A stretch of DNA of 64,000 nucleotides from Candidatus Thermochlorobacter aerophilus. GTDB taxonomy: Bacteria > Bacteroidota > Chlorobiia > Chlorobiales > Thermochlorobacteraceae. Location of the stretch: the NCBI GenBank assembly GCA_002794105.1, contig PHFL01000039.1, forward strand, positions 171,096-235,095, written 5' to 3'. Position 1 is the stretch's first letter. Every line of letters begins with the position of its first letter. This document shows, piece by piece, positions 15,853-25,419 of this stretch. Below the pieces are notes generated by a model that saw only the letters and a program-made list of their open reading frames with translations, had not been told where the DNA came from and did no database searches. The translations under genes were made by a program, and so were the position numbers.

Positions 15853-16641
15853 TTATGATGAGGCTTTCTTTGCGCCGCCATATCCATTTTCTTCAAAATA
15901 CGATGGGCGAATCTGCTTGCGCATTTTTGCGGGCGTAATCTTAAAGCTATCGGCAACCTCAAACAGATGCTTGATATGGTCGCGCGGGATGACGGCAAAC
16001 ATTTCGCTGGTGTTAAGATGGTTGTGTATTCTGCCACCACCATCGCCGATGACGAAGACACTATTGTTCTCGAGGTAGGGCACACTAAAAAGCGATGAAC
16101 AAGCGCTTCTGCCCAGCTCACCAATCGGAAATTTTCCAATGCGTGTCGATGCCGCACCAGCTAAAATCATCGCATACTGCGGCTCACAAATGACCACGAC
16201 AAGGTGCACCAAACTTTCATCTTCCACCATGGAGATAGGCGCCGCTGCAATAGCTTTGAATTCTCCTTTCGGCAAATTGGGTGTGTTGTGTTTGTTGGCT
16301 TTAGCCGCTTCAACCGTGTAGAACTGCTGCACATCGGTCATGTAAATGCCATCAGCAATATACTCGTTGGCATGTTCCAGCATGCCCAAGTGGTACAAGC
16401 CCACCAAACAATCGTGATGATTTCGGTCTACATAGACGCGCCTGCCTGTATCGGCGTGATAAATCAGTGCGCATGGCACATCTTGAATCGGCTCGTAATT
16501 CGGCGGCGGCTCATGGCGACAGTAGGTTACTGCCACAGCGTTGTGCTTGAGCTTAAATTGCGCCATGACGGCTTGCAATTTTTGCAGGTCAATTTTCTCG
16601 CCGGTCTCGCTGACGGCATTGTAGGAATTGAGAATCTGCAT
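15853..16641 (-). CDS. DUF169 family protein
   Basis: A 262-residue protein of the DUF169 family, whose function is not established. Typical features are the early VAVTYCRHEPPPNYEP segment, CALIYHADTGRRVYVD, the conserved Cys in HDCLVGLYHLGM, and a late VFAVIP-like stretch. It has no signal peptide. The start is firm: AAAGGAGG lies five bases before the ATG. It sits downstream of the E1 dehydrogenase gene on the same strand, with about 100 bases and a weak hairpin between them, and converges on the GH57 gene with a 33-base gap. Confidence 0.85.
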   Translation of the reverse strand: MQILNSYNAVSETGEKIDLQKLQAVMAQFKLKHNAVAVTYCRHEPPPNYEPIQDVPCALIYHADTGRRVYVDRNHHDCLVGLYHLGMLEHANEYIADGIYMTDVQQFYTVEAAKANKHNTPNLPKGEFKAIAAAPISMVEDESLVHLVVVICEPQYAMILAGAASTRIGKFPIGELGRSACSSLFSVPYLENNSVFVIGDGGGRIHNHLNTSEMFAVIPRDHIKHLFEVADSFKITPAKMRKQIRPSYFEENGYGGAKKASS

Positions 16642-16682
16642 ACGTCCTCCTTTTTCAATGTGTGATGTGAAATGTTCATGCT

Positions 16683-16709
16683 AAAAAGAGCCTGCCGCCT
16701 TTGGCGCAA
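16683..16709 (-). terminator. weak terminator after the E1 gene
   Basis: On the reverse strand TGCGCC/GGCGGCA form an imperfect stem followed within five bases by CTTTTT. It is 31 bases past the E1 stop. Confidence 0.4.
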
Positions 16710-16739
16710 CAGTGAAGCTGGTCTATGAACGACACTGCT

Positions 16740-18824
16740 TCAGAATGCCGCCAAGCGTTTGAGTGCCTCAAAAATTTTTTTCTCGTTAGGCAGCGCGGCG
16801 TCTTCAAGAATCGGATTGTATGGCACGGGAATATCGCGTCCGCCGATTCGCATCACTGGTGCATCGAGATATGTAAAACAGTGCTCGGCAATGAATGCGG
16901 CAATCTCTGCGCCAAACCCTTGTGTGAGCGTATCTTCGTGCGCCACTAACACTTTACCTGTCTTTTTGACTGTGTTGAAAATTGCTTCTTTGTCATACGG
17001 AATAATGGTGCGTAGGTCAATGACTTCTACGCTAATGTTTTCTTGCTCGAGCTTTTTTGCCACATTGAGCGCTTGCTGCACCAATGCGCCATATGTAATC
17101 ACGCTAAGATGCTCACCAGCACGCACCACTTTGGCTTTACCAAACGGCAGAAAATAATTCTCATCAGGTTCGGGCGATTTTGCAAAGCCTTGTCGATAGA
17201 GGTATTTGTGTTCAAGGAACAGCACGGGGTCATCCATTCGGCAAGCGGTCTTGAGCAAGCCCTTGGCATCAGCGGCATTGGATGGATAAGCGATTTTGAT
17301 ACCGACGCAGTGCGCAAAAATGCCTTCAATGTTTTGCGAGTGATAATGCGCACCATGAATGTAGCCGCCGACCGGCACGCGAATGACCACTGGGCACTTC
17401 CATCTCCCTGCCGAGCGATAGCGCATCATGCCAAGTTCATTTCGAATCTGCATCATGGCTGGGAAGATGTAGTCGCCAAACTGAATTTCCACCACAGGCT
17501 TATAGCCCATCACTGCCAGCCCAATTGCCGTGCCAACGATTGAACTTTCCGCCAGCGGTGAATTAAAGCATCGGTCTTTGCCGTATTTGGCAGTCAGACC
17601 GCGTGTGGCAGTAAACACGCCACCTTTGCCGCCTGCGACATCTTCGCCATAGATGAGCATTTTGGGATTGTGTGCCATTTCTTCATCGAGCGCTTTGTTG
17701 ATGGCATCGACCATCACAATTGGCGGACCGCTGGGCGTTGTGGCTTCAAACTCAATGGGCAAAGGCTCACTGCTGAAAATGTGCTTTTCAACATCTTCTG
17801 CCTTCGGGTCAGGTCTCGACTCTGCCCACACTGCCGCTTCATCAATCTGACGCTTAATCTGCGCGCGGATGTCTTCTAATTCCTCTGGCGTTACGACACC
17901 TTCCTCCAGCAAGAGATGCTCATACTTCAATAGTCCATCTCTTTTGCGGTCTTCGGCAAGTTCTTCTTCTGTGCGGTATTTGTAGTGGTCGTCCGATGAT
18001 GAATGCGGCAATAGCCGCACCACTTTGGCATTGATAAGCACCGCCCCTTCGCCTTTTCGGCAAATTTCTACGGCTTCTTTGGCAACTTCATAGACTTCGA
18101 AGAAATCTGTTCCATCGACATCGTAGCGCACCAATCCTTCATAGCCAGCCGTCAGTTTGTAGACTGACTTTCCTGCGGTTTGCTCACTAATCGGAACAGA
18201 AATTGCGTAGCCGTTATCTTCAATGAGAAAGAGAACGGGTAATTTTTCACGTGCCGCCCAGTTGAGGGCTTCATGAAAATCGCCTTGTGAAGTTGTGCCT
18301 TCGCCGCTGGAGACATAGACAATTTCACTTTTGCCTTCAGCTCGATTTTGCCGCTTGCATCCCATGGCAGTGCCTACGGCTTGCAGATACTGCGTGCCTG
18401 TCGGTGAGGACTGCGACACAATGCGCAGTTTATCGTTGCCAAAATGCCCATACATCTGCCGCCCAGCGGTGCTTGGTGATTCTTCTTTGGCAAGAAATTC
18501 CAGCATCGCATCTTCAATCGTCATGCCCATCGTCAGGCAGTATGCTAAATCGCGGTAGTATGGGTATGACCAATCCACTCCCGTTTTGAGATGAGCCGCC
18601 ACTGCAACTTGTGCCGTCTCATGCCCTGAGGTTCCAATGTGGAAAAAAGATTTACCTTGCTTGAGCATCTTGAGCAGTTTATCATCTATGCTACGCGCCG
18701 TAAACATCAGCTTGTAGTATCGAAGCAACTGCTCTTTGCTCAGTTCGCTACCTGAAAGTCTTTTCCTTTTTGCTTTGGCGGGTTTGCTGTCGGCTTTCTT
18801 TCCAGCAACTTTGGATTCAATCAT
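16740..18824 (-). CDS. 2-oxoacid dehydrogenase E1, fused alpha and beta subunits
   Basis: The thiamine-diphosphate decarboxylase of a 2-oxoacid dehydrogenase complex, with alpha and beta parts in one 694-residue chain. The alpha half (about 35-330) has the ThDP motif as GEGTTSQGDFHEALN...EDNGYAIS and RLLPHSSSDDHYKYR. The beta half (about 370-694) has LIYGEDVAGGKGGVF, FNSPLAESSIVGTAIGLA, and VIDLRTIIPYDKEAI with AHEDTLTQGFGAEIAAFI. A Lys-rich N-terminal tail of about 30 residues precedes them. It most resembles branched-chain or pyruvate E1 fusions of Bacteroidetes; the substrate is open. lipB lies 10 bases upstream, which fits a lipoate-dependent complex. Confidence 0.92.
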   Translation of the reverse strand: MIESKVAGKKADSKPAKAKRKRLSGSELSKEQLLRYYKLMFTARSIDDKLLKMLKQGKSFFHIGTSGHETAQVAVAAHLKTGVDWSYPYYRDLAYCLTMGMTIEDAMLEFLAKEESPSTAGRQMYGHFGNDKLRIVSQSSPTGTQYLQAVGTAMGCKRQNRAEGKSEIVYVSSGEGTTSQGDFHEALNWAAREKLPVLFLIEDNGYAISVPISEQTAGKSVYKLTAGYEGLVRYDVDGTDFFEVYEVAKEAVEICRKGEGAVLINAKVVRLLPHSSSDDHYKYRTEEELAEDRKRDGLLKYEHLLLEEGVVTPEELEDIRAQIKRQIDEAAVWAESRPDPKAEDVEKHIFSSEPLPIEFEATTPSGPPIVMVDAINKALDEEMAHNPKMLIYGEDVAGGKGGVFTATRGLTAKYGKDRCFNSPLAESSIVGTAIGLAVMGYKPVVEIQFGDYIFPAMMQIRNELGMMRYRSAGRWKCPVVIRVPVGGYIHGAHYHSQNIEGIFAHCVGIKIAYPSNAADAKGLLKTACRMDDPVLFLEHKYLYRQGFAKSPEPDENYFLPFGKAKVVRAGEHLSVITYGALVQQALNVAKKLEQENISVEVIDLRTIIPYDKEAIFNTVKKTGKVLVAHEDTLTQGFGAEIAAFIAEHCFTYLDAPVMRIGGRDIPVPYNPILEDAALPNEKKIFEALKRLAAF

Positions 18825-18834
18825 AGCTTTGTGC

Positions 18835-19563
18835 TCAAAGAGAGGTTGAAAAAGTTTGATGATGCTGGCGGATTTGCTCCTGCAATTGCCACTTCTCTAT
18901 GCGCTCTACCCTGACGCCGAACACCTGACCAAAATACTTAGTAAAGAGCTCCTCAATTTGTGTCAGCGGCACTTCTCGTGACAGAATTTTCGCTAGTGAA
19001 GTTACCCCTTTGTCTGTAATTCCGCAAGGCACAATTCCTTCAAAGTAACTTAGGTCAGTATTGACATTGAGCGCCAGCCCGTGCATTGTTGTCCAATTTG
19101 AGAACTTGACGCCAATTGCACAGATTTTTTCTTCCCCAACCCATACGCCTGTGTAGTTTTTGCGCGGGTCATGGTGTTGTTTTCTTCCTGCCGTAATGCC
19201 CAACTCACCAAGTAAGCGAATGATGACTTCTTCAAGGTCGCGCAAATATCGATGTGCATCTTTGTAGAAATGATTGAGGTTCAAAATCGGGTAAGCTACA
19301 AACTGCCCGTATCCGTGGTAAGTGATTTCTCCGCCTCTATCGGTTTCGAAGACAGCGATGTTTTTTGCTTGCAGGGTCTCTTTGCTCCAGAGCAGATGTG
19401 CAGGGTTAGATTGCTTGCCAAGCGTATAGACATGCGGATGCTCTACGCTCAACACCGTATCTGGCATTTGCATCTTGCTTATGCGCTCAAATAGCTGCTT
19501 TTGTAAGCAGTAAGCCTCATCGTATGGCATCTTGCCTAGTGATGTAAAGTAGATGGTGCGCAT
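18835..19563 (-). CDS. lipB: octanoyl-[acyl-carrier protein] transferase LipB
   Basis: Transfers octanoyl from acyl carrier protein to the lipoyl domains of 2-oxoacid dehydrogenases, the first step of lipoate formation. Family motifs are visible: SVEHPHVYTLGKQ, RGGEITYHGYGQFVAYPI, AIGVKFSNWTTMHGLALNV (with the conserved Lys) and IVPCGITDKGVTSL (with the catalytic Cys). The length of 242 residues is normal. The stop is 10 bases before the E1 start, so the two are probably one transcript, coupling cofactor attachment to the enzyme that needs it. Confidence 0.95.
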   Translation of the reverse strand: MRTIYFTSLGKMPYDEAYCLQKQLFERISKMQMPDTVLSVEHPHVYTLGKQSNPAHLLWSKETLQAKNIAVFETDRGGEITYHGYGQFVAYPILNLNHFYKDAHRYLRDLEEVIIRLLGELGITAGRKQHHDPRKNYTGVWVGEEKICAIGVKFSNWTTMHGLALNVNTDLSYFEGIVPCGITDKGVTSLAKILSREVPLTQIEELFTKYFGQVFGVRVERIEKWQLQEQIRQHHQTFSTSL

Positions 19564-19690
19564 TTGTCCTCAACTTCAGTTATGGTGCAACCTTCAAATC
19601 TGCATCACATTTGAAGACACCATGCTACTTCAAAAGTTAAAAAGCTTTGCGCTGTTTTTTACCAGGCGAGCTGCCTTGTACTGATGAGTT

Positions 19691-20152
19691 TCAACGCTTG
19701 CTGATAAGCGGTTCTTTCACACGCGGATGATATTTCTTGATTCCATTGTGGTAGGTTACCACTAAGGCATCATCGAGCAGGCGTGCTGTGTAGGGTTTGC
19801 CTTTGAGCTTGAAGCGGATTTGTTCGTCATCGAGTAGCTCAATATCGGTGAGTGCAAAGCGATAGTTGTATTCGCCGATGCCCTGCGCCACACCTTTGAG
19901 TTTGCCCTGCTTTGAAAGATAGAATTCAAAGAATTCGCCATCGGCATTGCGCATGTATCTGCCAACAAACGGCATGGCTTGCTTGCGCTGACGCTCAAGC
20001 TGCATTTTCTCTATTTTCCATTTGGGGATTTTTGCTGCGCTGGCAGTCTTGGCAAAAGAGGTGGGAGACTTTGGCTCCTTGAGCACCGCTGCTTCACCAT
20101 TTTCTGGTGTGAAAGCTATTCGGAGCGCAAGAATCAACACGTATGATTTCAT
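19691..20152 (-). CDS. hypothetical protein, possibly exported
   Basis: A 153-residue protein I do not recognise. The first 14 residues are hydrophobic (VLILALRIAF) and might be a poor signal or anchor. A Lys/Ala/Ser-rich stretch follows, then a predicted beta-rich region (about 60-150) with MPFVGRYMRNADGEFFEFYL, IELLDDEQIRFKLKGKPYTA and LDDALVVTYHNG, reminiscent of small lipocalin-like or DUF3471-like barrels without a clear match. It lies 45 bases downstream of the PIG-L gene on the same strand, suggesting co-transcription. Confidence 0.6.
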   Translation of the reverse strand: MKSYVLILALRIAFTPENGEAAVLKEPKSPTSFAKTASAAKIPKWKIEKMQLERQRKQAMPFVGRYMRNADGEFFEFYLSKQGKLKGVAQGIGEYNYRFALTDIELLDDEQIRFKLKGKPYTARLLDDALVVTYHNGIKKYHPRVKEPLISKR

Positions 20153-20196
20153 CTTGTAAAAGAATTAGTTACAAAAAACAACGGCTTTTATACGCA

Positions 20197-22158
20197 TTAC
20201 TTCATGCGCGGTTGCGAGATGAGATTTGCAAACAGCTTTAGCGCTCCGCTATGCAACACTCTCAGTTGCCGATAGAGTGCAAGTGAAATATATGTGTATG
20301 AACCTTTCCCTACTTTTGCAGTGAGCATGGATGTTGGGGGTTGTGATTCGTTTTCATCGCTCATTGCAAGTAGGCGCTCATACTTTGCAGATGTTTTTGC
20401 CGTGTCATTTGAAGGCAAGTATAAACTTCGTTCTTGAACCCAATTGAGCCAATCATCTGGCTTGATTTTATTCGGCTTGTTGAAAAAGTGATGTTTTGCA
20501 TTGAGCACCGTTACCTTTGCATCTTCTTCTGCCACACGCTCCGATGTAAGTTCAATTGGATACGGTGCCAGCTTATCTCGATTGGCATTCCAATCCTGTG
20601 GCTTATTGTAGAAGGCGACAACATGACCGCCTTGCTCCATAAATTCAAACAGCTTTTTCGATTGTGCCAAAAGGTCGCGCCGATATTCGCCAGCGCGCAT
20701 ATCTATCAAGATGGTGGTGTATCGGCTTAAATCTTGGCTTGCCAGTTGTGCCGAATCCAAGCGGTCGAATGCGACATTGAGGGTTTGAAGCGTCTCTTCC
20801 AGCGTATTGTCGTAAGTGCAGACGAGCCCAATGCGCACTGCTCGAGCGACTTTGGCTTCAACGGGTTTGAGCATGATGTTTTGCACTGCTGCACTCAAAC
20901 GCGATTCCTGTGCCTCTGCACCGATGGGCACTGCCTCGAAAGTTAGTTGCTCTATGCGAAGTGGCTCGTAGGGCGCAATTTTTTCCAATGCCAGTTGAAT
21001 CGTATCTACCAAACGCTCCTTTTGCGAAGCGCTAAACACATACTCTTTTCGAAAAATCACGCGATTGCCTCTTGTGATGCTTAGCGTAACAGGCAGAATT
21101 TTCTTCGTTGGATTTTCCATTACAACGACGAAGCGAGCGTTATAGACTGGGGTTTGACGCGCTTGCCATTCTTGCTCAGTGGCTTGCCTTGCCGCAACAC
21201 TTTGCGGTGAAACGAAGAGCAGGAATTTTGGCTGTTCGGCAAATTCGCGAGCGGCATTCGGGTTACGCTGCTGTGGCGTGATGCCAGAAAAGATGTCACG
21301 ACCGTCATGCACGATACCTTTTTCAATGCGCCAGAGTGCGTATCGCCGTGGCTGGAAGAAAAACGAGGTTGGATTTTGCACCAATTTATCCATGCCTTGT
21401 GAGCGGTGTTGAGACAGTGCTAGTGCTGCCAGTTCTTGCACGGTTTTGCTACTCCCTGGTTCCTGCACTGCTGTATCAAGCACGAAGAGAGAATCTTGGT
21501 CTGAAAAATTTTGCCTGAATACTCTTACAAAGAGTTTTTTGATTTGCCATGGGGTTGCACCTTGCAGGAAGTGTTCAGGACAGTAGCTTGTATCAGCGGC
21601 TTTTTCGAAGGCTTCATAGAGCGAAATTCCAACGGCTTGATGGTGTCCGTGTTGCCGTTGCGGTGGCGTGGTAATGGTATCGTGGTTGGTGATGACCACA
21701 TCGGGTTGGAGCTTTCGGATAAGATAGACCACTTTTTCCAAAACAGCGTCTTTGCCGCCCCACTTTGCAAAAGTTTCTTTGGCTGTTTTTGAAAACCCGA
21801 AATCCTTGAAATTCAGAAAAATTGCTTCGGCGCCAAGCAATTCTGCAGCTTGCAGCGTCTCGCGTGTGCGAATGCTGCCCAGTTCTTCGTAGAGCGCAGA
21901 GCCGATTTCGTTTTGTCCGCCCTCACCGCGTGTAAAAAATACGCTATAGACTTTGACTGGTGCTTTAACCTTGTGGTAGTATTTGGCGTAATACGCCAGT
22001 GTTGCACCATCTTCATCATCGGGGTGTGCGGCAAAACCAACTAAGACATAGTGTGCTGAATCGGCTGACGCCCATGCCAGATTGCCACCCATCATCATGA
22101 ACAAAAAGAGCAAAGCTATGTTGCTTAGCCCTTCAGACCTTGAGCAGAGACACCACAT
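20197..22158 (-). CDS. exported PIG-L (LmbE-like) family deacetylase
   Basis: A 653-residue exported protein with an N-terminal PIG-L domain, the zinc-dependent N-deacetylase fold acting on N-acetylglucosamine-type sugars. A hydrophobic segment ending GGNLAWASA is the signal. The metal motif is [17 protein letters not shown], with the second histidine site in [14 protein letters not shown]. The C-terminal half (about 300-650) is beta-rich with a flavodoxin/GATase-like stretch ([30 protein letters not shown]), a layout seen in large secreted LmbE proteins. The substrate is unknown. The start overlaps apt by 26 bases, so translation may be coupled. Confidence 0.85.
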   Translation of the reverse strand: MWCLCSRSEGLSNIALLFLFMMMGGNLAWASADSAHYVLVGFAAHPDDEDGATLAYYAKYYHKVKAPVKVYSVFFTRGEGGQNEIGSALYEELGSIRTRETLQAAELLGAEAIFLNFKDFGFSKTAKETFAKWGGKDAVLEKVVYLIRKLQPDVVITNHDTITTPPQRQHGHHQAVGISLYEAFEKAADTSYCPEHFLQGATPWQIKKLFVRVFRQNFSDQDSLFVLDTAVQEPGSSKTVQELAALALSQHRSQGMDKLVQNPTSFFFQPRRYALWRIEKGIVHDGRDIFSGITPQQRNPNAAREFAEQPKFLLFVSPQSVAARQATEQEWQARQTPVYNARFVVVMENPTKKILPVTLSITRGNRVIFRKEYVFSASQKERLVDTIQLALEKIAPYEPLRIEQLTFEAVPIGAEAQESRLSAAVQNIMLKPVEAKVARAVRIGLVCTYDNTLEETLQTLNVAFDRLDSAQLASQDLSRYTTILIDMRAGEYRRDLLAQSKKLFEFMEQGGHVVAFYNKPQDWNANRDKLAPYPIELTSERVAEEDAKVTVLNAKHHFFNKPNKIKPDDWLNWVQERSLYLPSNDTAKTSAKYERLLAMSDENESQPPTSMLTAKVGKGSYTYISLALYRQLRVLHSGALKLFANLISQPRMK

Positions 22159-22714
22159 CGTAGTCGTTTAGTTTCTCCCGCCCATTGAGAAAGGTCAGTT
22201 CAATAAGAAAACACAGTCCTACCACTTTGCCACCAACTCTTTCGACCAGACGGCATGCTGCACCTGCAGTACCCCCTGTGGCTAAGAGGTCGTCATGCAC
22301 CAGCACGCGCTCTCCTTTGCGAATGGCATCGGTATGGATTTCTAAAGCATCGGTGCCATACTCGAGCACGTATTCTTCACGGATTTTCTCTGCAGGCAGT
22401 TTATTTGGCTTGCGCACAGGCACAAATCCTGCACCAAGCTTGTAGGCAAGTGCTGCACCGAAAATAAATCCGCGCGATTCAATCGAGACCACTTTGTCGA
22501 TACGCTTGCTCTTGTAGAGCGATGCCAGCATATCTACTGTCTCGCTAAAGAGTTTTTTTTCTTTCAGGACGGTGGTGATGTCTTTGAACATAATTCCCTG
22601 TTTTGGGAAGTCGGGCACGGTGCGGATTTTCCTTTCAAAGCGCTTGCTAAATAGCTTGAGTTTTTTCTGAAGTGCATCGCTGGTCTGGACTGGCGATGTA
22701 ATTTTTTTTGACAT
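22133..22714 (-). CDS. apt: adenine phosphoribosyltransferase
   Basis: Salvages adenine to AMP using PRPP. The core is clear: [49 protein letters not shown], and the PRPP loop [18 protein letters not shown] chose the ATG at 22714 (MSKKITSPV). The frame extends to a GTG at 22789 that would add 25 Ser/Thr/Lys-rich residues; neither start has a good ribosome site. Even so it carries about 20 residues more than usual at the N-terminus. The upstream region, shared with the divergent prenyltransferase gene, holds a hairpin and an operator-like palindrome. Confidence 0.92.
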   Translation of the reverse strand: MSKKITSPVQTSDALQKKLKLFSKRFERKIRTVPDFPKQGIMFKDITTVLKEKKLFSETVDMLASLYKSKRIDKVVSIESRGFIFGAALAYKLGAGFVPVRKPNKLPAEKIREEYVLEYGTDALEIHTDAIRKGERVLVHDDLLATGGTAGAACRLVERVGGKVVGLCFLIELTFLNGREKLNDYDVVSLLKV

Positions 22715-22859
22715 ACTCCCAGAAGTTCTGGTTGATTTTTTAGACGTGTTAGTATAAGAAAAGTTTTGCTCTCGCTTGTTCTTTGCCACCGCGGCTTTTA
22801 AGCTGCGGTGCTGCGGTTACCGTGCTTTTTTGTTTGCATTTACTTCATTATTTTCTCCG

Positions 22860-22873
22860 ACCGACCAGTCGGT
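22860..22873. promoter_or_regulatory. TetR-type operator-like palindrome between apt and the UbiA gene
   Basis: ACCGACCAGTCGGT consists of two perfect six-base half-sites (ACCGAC/GTCGGT) around two bases, a common shape for TetR-family operators. It lies 46 bases before the prenyltransferase ATG. Followed by TTTTT it could alternatively be a short terminator with the stem CCGAC/GTCGG. Confidence 0.4.
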
Positions 22874-22919
22874 TTTTAACTCATTTTTTAATCTTGATAA
22901 CGCATAACTTTTTGGTTAT

Positions 22920-23963
22920 ATGAACACTGCATCAGAGGCTCTCAAGAAGCCGTCTCGTCTGAATGTTGGCATGTGGCTTAAGGCTCTCAAAGGCATTCCA
23001 CGTGTCTCAAAGGAAGAGTGGAAAGAGTTGGATTTAATTTCTCGCTGGCTCATTGCTACACGCTCAGCGGTATTGGTGATGACCTTTACTTCAGCCGCCA
23101 TTGGTGGCTTATTGGCTTATCGTGCTGGTCAGTTCGATTGGCTACTTTGGGGCTGTGTGGTTGTCGGACTCTTGCTTGCTCATGCCGCCAATAATCTCTT
23201 CAACGACCTTATTGATTACCTCAAGGGCGTCGACCGTGGCAATTACTTCCGCGCGCAGTATGGACCGCAACCTGTTGAACACGGCTTGATGACAGTGCGC
23301 GAGCAATTTGTCTTTGCCACCGTTACGCTGGTGCTTGCGCTGCTACCGGGACTCTATCTTGTTAGCGTGCGCGGCGAGCTTGTCTTGCAACTTCTGCTTG
23401 TTGGCGTTGTGTTCATCATCTTCTATACATGGCCCCTGAAATACATCGGGCTTGGTGAAATTACGGTCATTGTGGTCTGGGGACCGTTGATGATTGGCGG
23501 CGGTTACTATGTTGTAACTGGCACTTGGGATTGGAATGTGGTGATTGCTGGCTTGCCTTACGCGCTTGGTCCAACTTGTGTGCTTTTCGGTAAGCACATC
23601 GATAAGTTAGATAGCGACAAAGCCAAGCACATCTATACCCTGCCTGTGATTCTGGGAGAGCGCAACGCACGCTACGCCGTCTTGCTGATGGCGATTCTGC
23701 AATATGTTTCCACTCTGTATCTGGTTCTCACGGGATTTTTCTCACCTGCCCTGTTGATTGTGTTTCTTTCTTTCTCGAGCTTGCCGCTGGTTTGGAAATT
23801 TTATCGTGCGCCCAAACCTGCCACCAAGCCCGATGATTACGACGCCAACATTTGGCCCCTATGGTTTTCAGCGGTGATTTTTATGCACAATCGCCGATTT
23901 GGCGGACTCTTTCTCTTAGGCTTGCTTATCGATATTCTGCTCAAAAAAGTCTCGCTGTTTTGA
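22920..23963 (+). CDS. UbiA-family prenyltransferase (MenA-like)
   Basis: A 347-residue integral membrane prenyltransferase that attaches a polyprenyl chain to an aromatic acceptor. The first Asp-rich motif is NNLFNDLIDYLKGVD and the second is HIDKLDSDKAKHIYTLPV; about eight hydrophobic segments follow residue 50. TWPLKYIGLGEI resembles the PLxYxGLGE stretch of 1,4-dihydroxy-2-naphthoate prenyltransferase (MenA), so menaquinone synthesis is the best guess. It does not look like chlorophyll synthase (BchG/BchK). An extra hydrophilic N-terminus of about 40 residues is unusual. It is a single-gene unit with a terminator just downstream. Confidence 0.82.
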   Translation: MNTASEALKKPSRLNVGMWLKALKGIPRVSKEEWKELDLISRWLIATRSAVLVMTFTSAAIGGLLAYRAGQFDWLLWGCVVVGLLLAHAANNLFNDLIDYLKGVDRGNYFRAQYGPQPVEHGLMTVREQFVFATVTLVLALLPGLYLVSVRGELVLQLLLVGVVFIIFYTWPLKYIGLGEITVIVVWGPLMIGGGYYVVTGTWDWNVVIAGLPYALGPTCVLFGKHIDKLDSDKAKHIYTLPVILGERNARYAVLLMAILQYVSTLYLVLTGFFSPALLIVFLSFSSLPLVWKFYRAPKPATKPDDYDANIWPLWFSAVIFMHNRRFGGLFLLGLLIDILLKKVSLF

Positions 23964-23992
23964 ACCGCTACTGCACTCTCTTTCCAAAAAGG

Positions 23993-24032
23993 AAGCAGCC
24001 CATGCAAGTTACTTTCGCTGGGCTGCTTTTGC
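23993..24032 (+). terminator. rho-independent terminator after the UbiA gene
   Basis: AAGCAGCCCA (23993-24002) pairs with TGGGCTGCTT (24019-24028), followed by TTGCC. A T-rich side is present in both directions. It is 30 bases past the stop. Confidence 0.8.
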
Positions 24033-24119
24033 CTCTGCAAGGCTGGGGATTGATACCGATAGAAAGTTAGAAACAGGCTTGCTGCGCTGTCATGGCATCA
24101 TCTTTTTGTCGTTGCAAGC

Positions 24120-24300
24120 GCCTACGCAGAATCCAGTATGGATGCTTCACTGCGATACGCTTCGCTCAGCATGACAGGGTAAGGTCAGCACGACAGACTG
24201 ATGTCATTCCGAGCGATAGCGAGGAATCCAGTTCATTCCGAACGCAGTGAGGAATCCAGTGTGGATGCCTCACTACGTTTGCGCTGCGTTCAGCATGACC
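24120..24300. repeat. dispersed repeat patch (GGATGCTTCACT...CAGCATGAC family)
   Basis: Two full units, at about 24129-24175 and 24232-24300, share the order GAATCCAGT, GTGGATGC or ATGGATGC, TTCACT/CTCACT and CAGCATGAC. Between them are short direct repeats of TCATTCCGA and GAGGAATCCAGT. The same family appears inverted at 36105-36285. This fills the 345-base gap between the prenyltransferase and rplS genes; no gene is supported in it. Confidence 0.8.
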
Positions 24301-24308
24301 ACTCATTA

Positions 24309-24680
24309 TTACGCTTGCGGAGTTTCTTCTTTCGTTTCAAGCTCTTTGACTTTCAGCGCGGCTTTGCCTGTGCGCTTACGCAGGTAGAAAAGCTTAGCAC
24401 GGCGAGCTTTGCCACGCTTGACCACCTCGATTTTCGCAATGGTTGGTGTGTGTAGCGGAAAGATGCGCTCTACGCCTACGCCATGCGAAATTTTGCGCAC
24501 CGTTATGGTTTCTGACATGCCCTCTCCTCTGCGGCTAATGACGACACCCTCATAGAGCTGGATACGCTCTTTGTCGCCCTCGACTACGCGTACATGCACG
24601 CGCACAGTGTCGCCATAGCGAAAATCAGGGATGTCATTTCTCAAAAACCCAGCTTCCACCAGTTTAATCTTCTGTGTCAT
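24309..24680 (-). CDS. rplS: 50S ribosomal protein L19
   Basis: Large-subunit protein at the interface with the small subunit. The full L19 signature is present: [57 protein letters not shown] and KAKLFYLR-type ending ([16 protein letters not shown]). The 123 residues include a short Glu/Lys tail. The start overlaps the 3' end of trmD by 17 bases, as expected for the conserved rpsP-rimM-trmD-rplS operon, of which it is the last gene. Confidence 0.98.
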   Translation of the reverse strand: MTQKIKLVEAGFLRNDIPDFRYGDTVRVHVRVVEGDKERIQLYEGVVISRRGEGMSETITVRKISHGVGVERIFPLHTPTIAKIEVVKRGKARRAKLFYLRKRTGKAALKVKELETKEETPQA

Positions 24681-25395
24681 TGTCGGTTGAGTCCTTTCTT
24701 AGGTTTAAGTTCTCAAATTCAGCCAGCAAGTCAGGGCGCCGCTGTCTTGTTCGTTCGTATGCATTTTCTTCTCGCCATTTTGCAATTTCCTTGTGGTTAC
24801 CTGACAGCAGCACCTCTGGTACCTTCATACCACGAAAGTTTGCTGGACGTGTGTAGTATGCGCAGTCTAATTTCCCGTCCTGAAACGAATCTGAAAGTGC
24901 CGATTCAGCATCGCCCAGCACGTTGGGCAAAAGTCGCACCACTGCATCCATGAGCATTAATGCTGGCAATTCACCGCCAGAGAGTACCACATCGCCGATT
25001 GAGATTTCTTTCGTCACCAACGCCTGCCTGACGCGTTCATCGACACCTTTGTAGTGCCCACACAACAAGATAAGATTTTTGCAGAGCGACAGAGCATTTG
25101 CCATTCTTTGTGTTAGCTTTTCGCCGTCTGGCGTGAGAAAAATCACCTCGTCATACTCCCGTTGCGATTTCAGCATTTCCACCACTTTGAAAATCGGCTC
25201 TGGCATCAAAATCATGCCTGCTCCGCCGCCAAACGGATGGTCATCGACTTGCTGATACTTGCCTTTGCCATAATCATGCAGGTTATGAATATGAATACTT
25301 GCCGCTTGCTTTTCTTGCGCAATTTTCAGTACGCCGCACTCTAGCGGACTTGTAAAAAAGCGCGGCATTACGCTAATGACATCAAATCGTATCAT
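24664..25395 (-). CDS. trmD: tRNA (guanine-N1)-methyltransferase TrmD
   Basis: Methylates G37 of tRNAs with a G at position 36, preventing frameshifts. The knotted SPOUT fold is marked by [32 protein letters not shown] and [19 protein letters not shown]; the catalytic Asp region is [18 protein letters not shown]. The 243 residues fit the family, with a short acidic C-terminal tail. It lies between rimM (24 bases upstream) and rplS (17-base overlap). Confidence 0.98.
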   Translation of the reverse strand: MIRFDVISVMPRFFTSPLECGVLKIAQEKQAASIHIHNLHDYGKGKYQQVDDHPFGGGAGMILMPEPIFKVVEMLKSQREYDEVIFLTPDGEKLTQRMANALSLCKNLILLCGHYKGVDERVRQALVTKEISIGDVVLSGGELPALMLMDAVVRLLPNVLGDAESALSDSFQDGKLDCAYYTRPANFRGMKVPEVLLSGNHKEIAKWREENAYERTRQRRPDLLAEFENLNLRKDSTDNDTED

Positions 25396-25419
25396 GGTTC
25401 ACTCATCAGAATTTTGGCT

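Noticed and set aside
24201..24455. 84-residue forward reading frame
   Set aside because: It starts in the repeat patch and then runs antisense through rplS.
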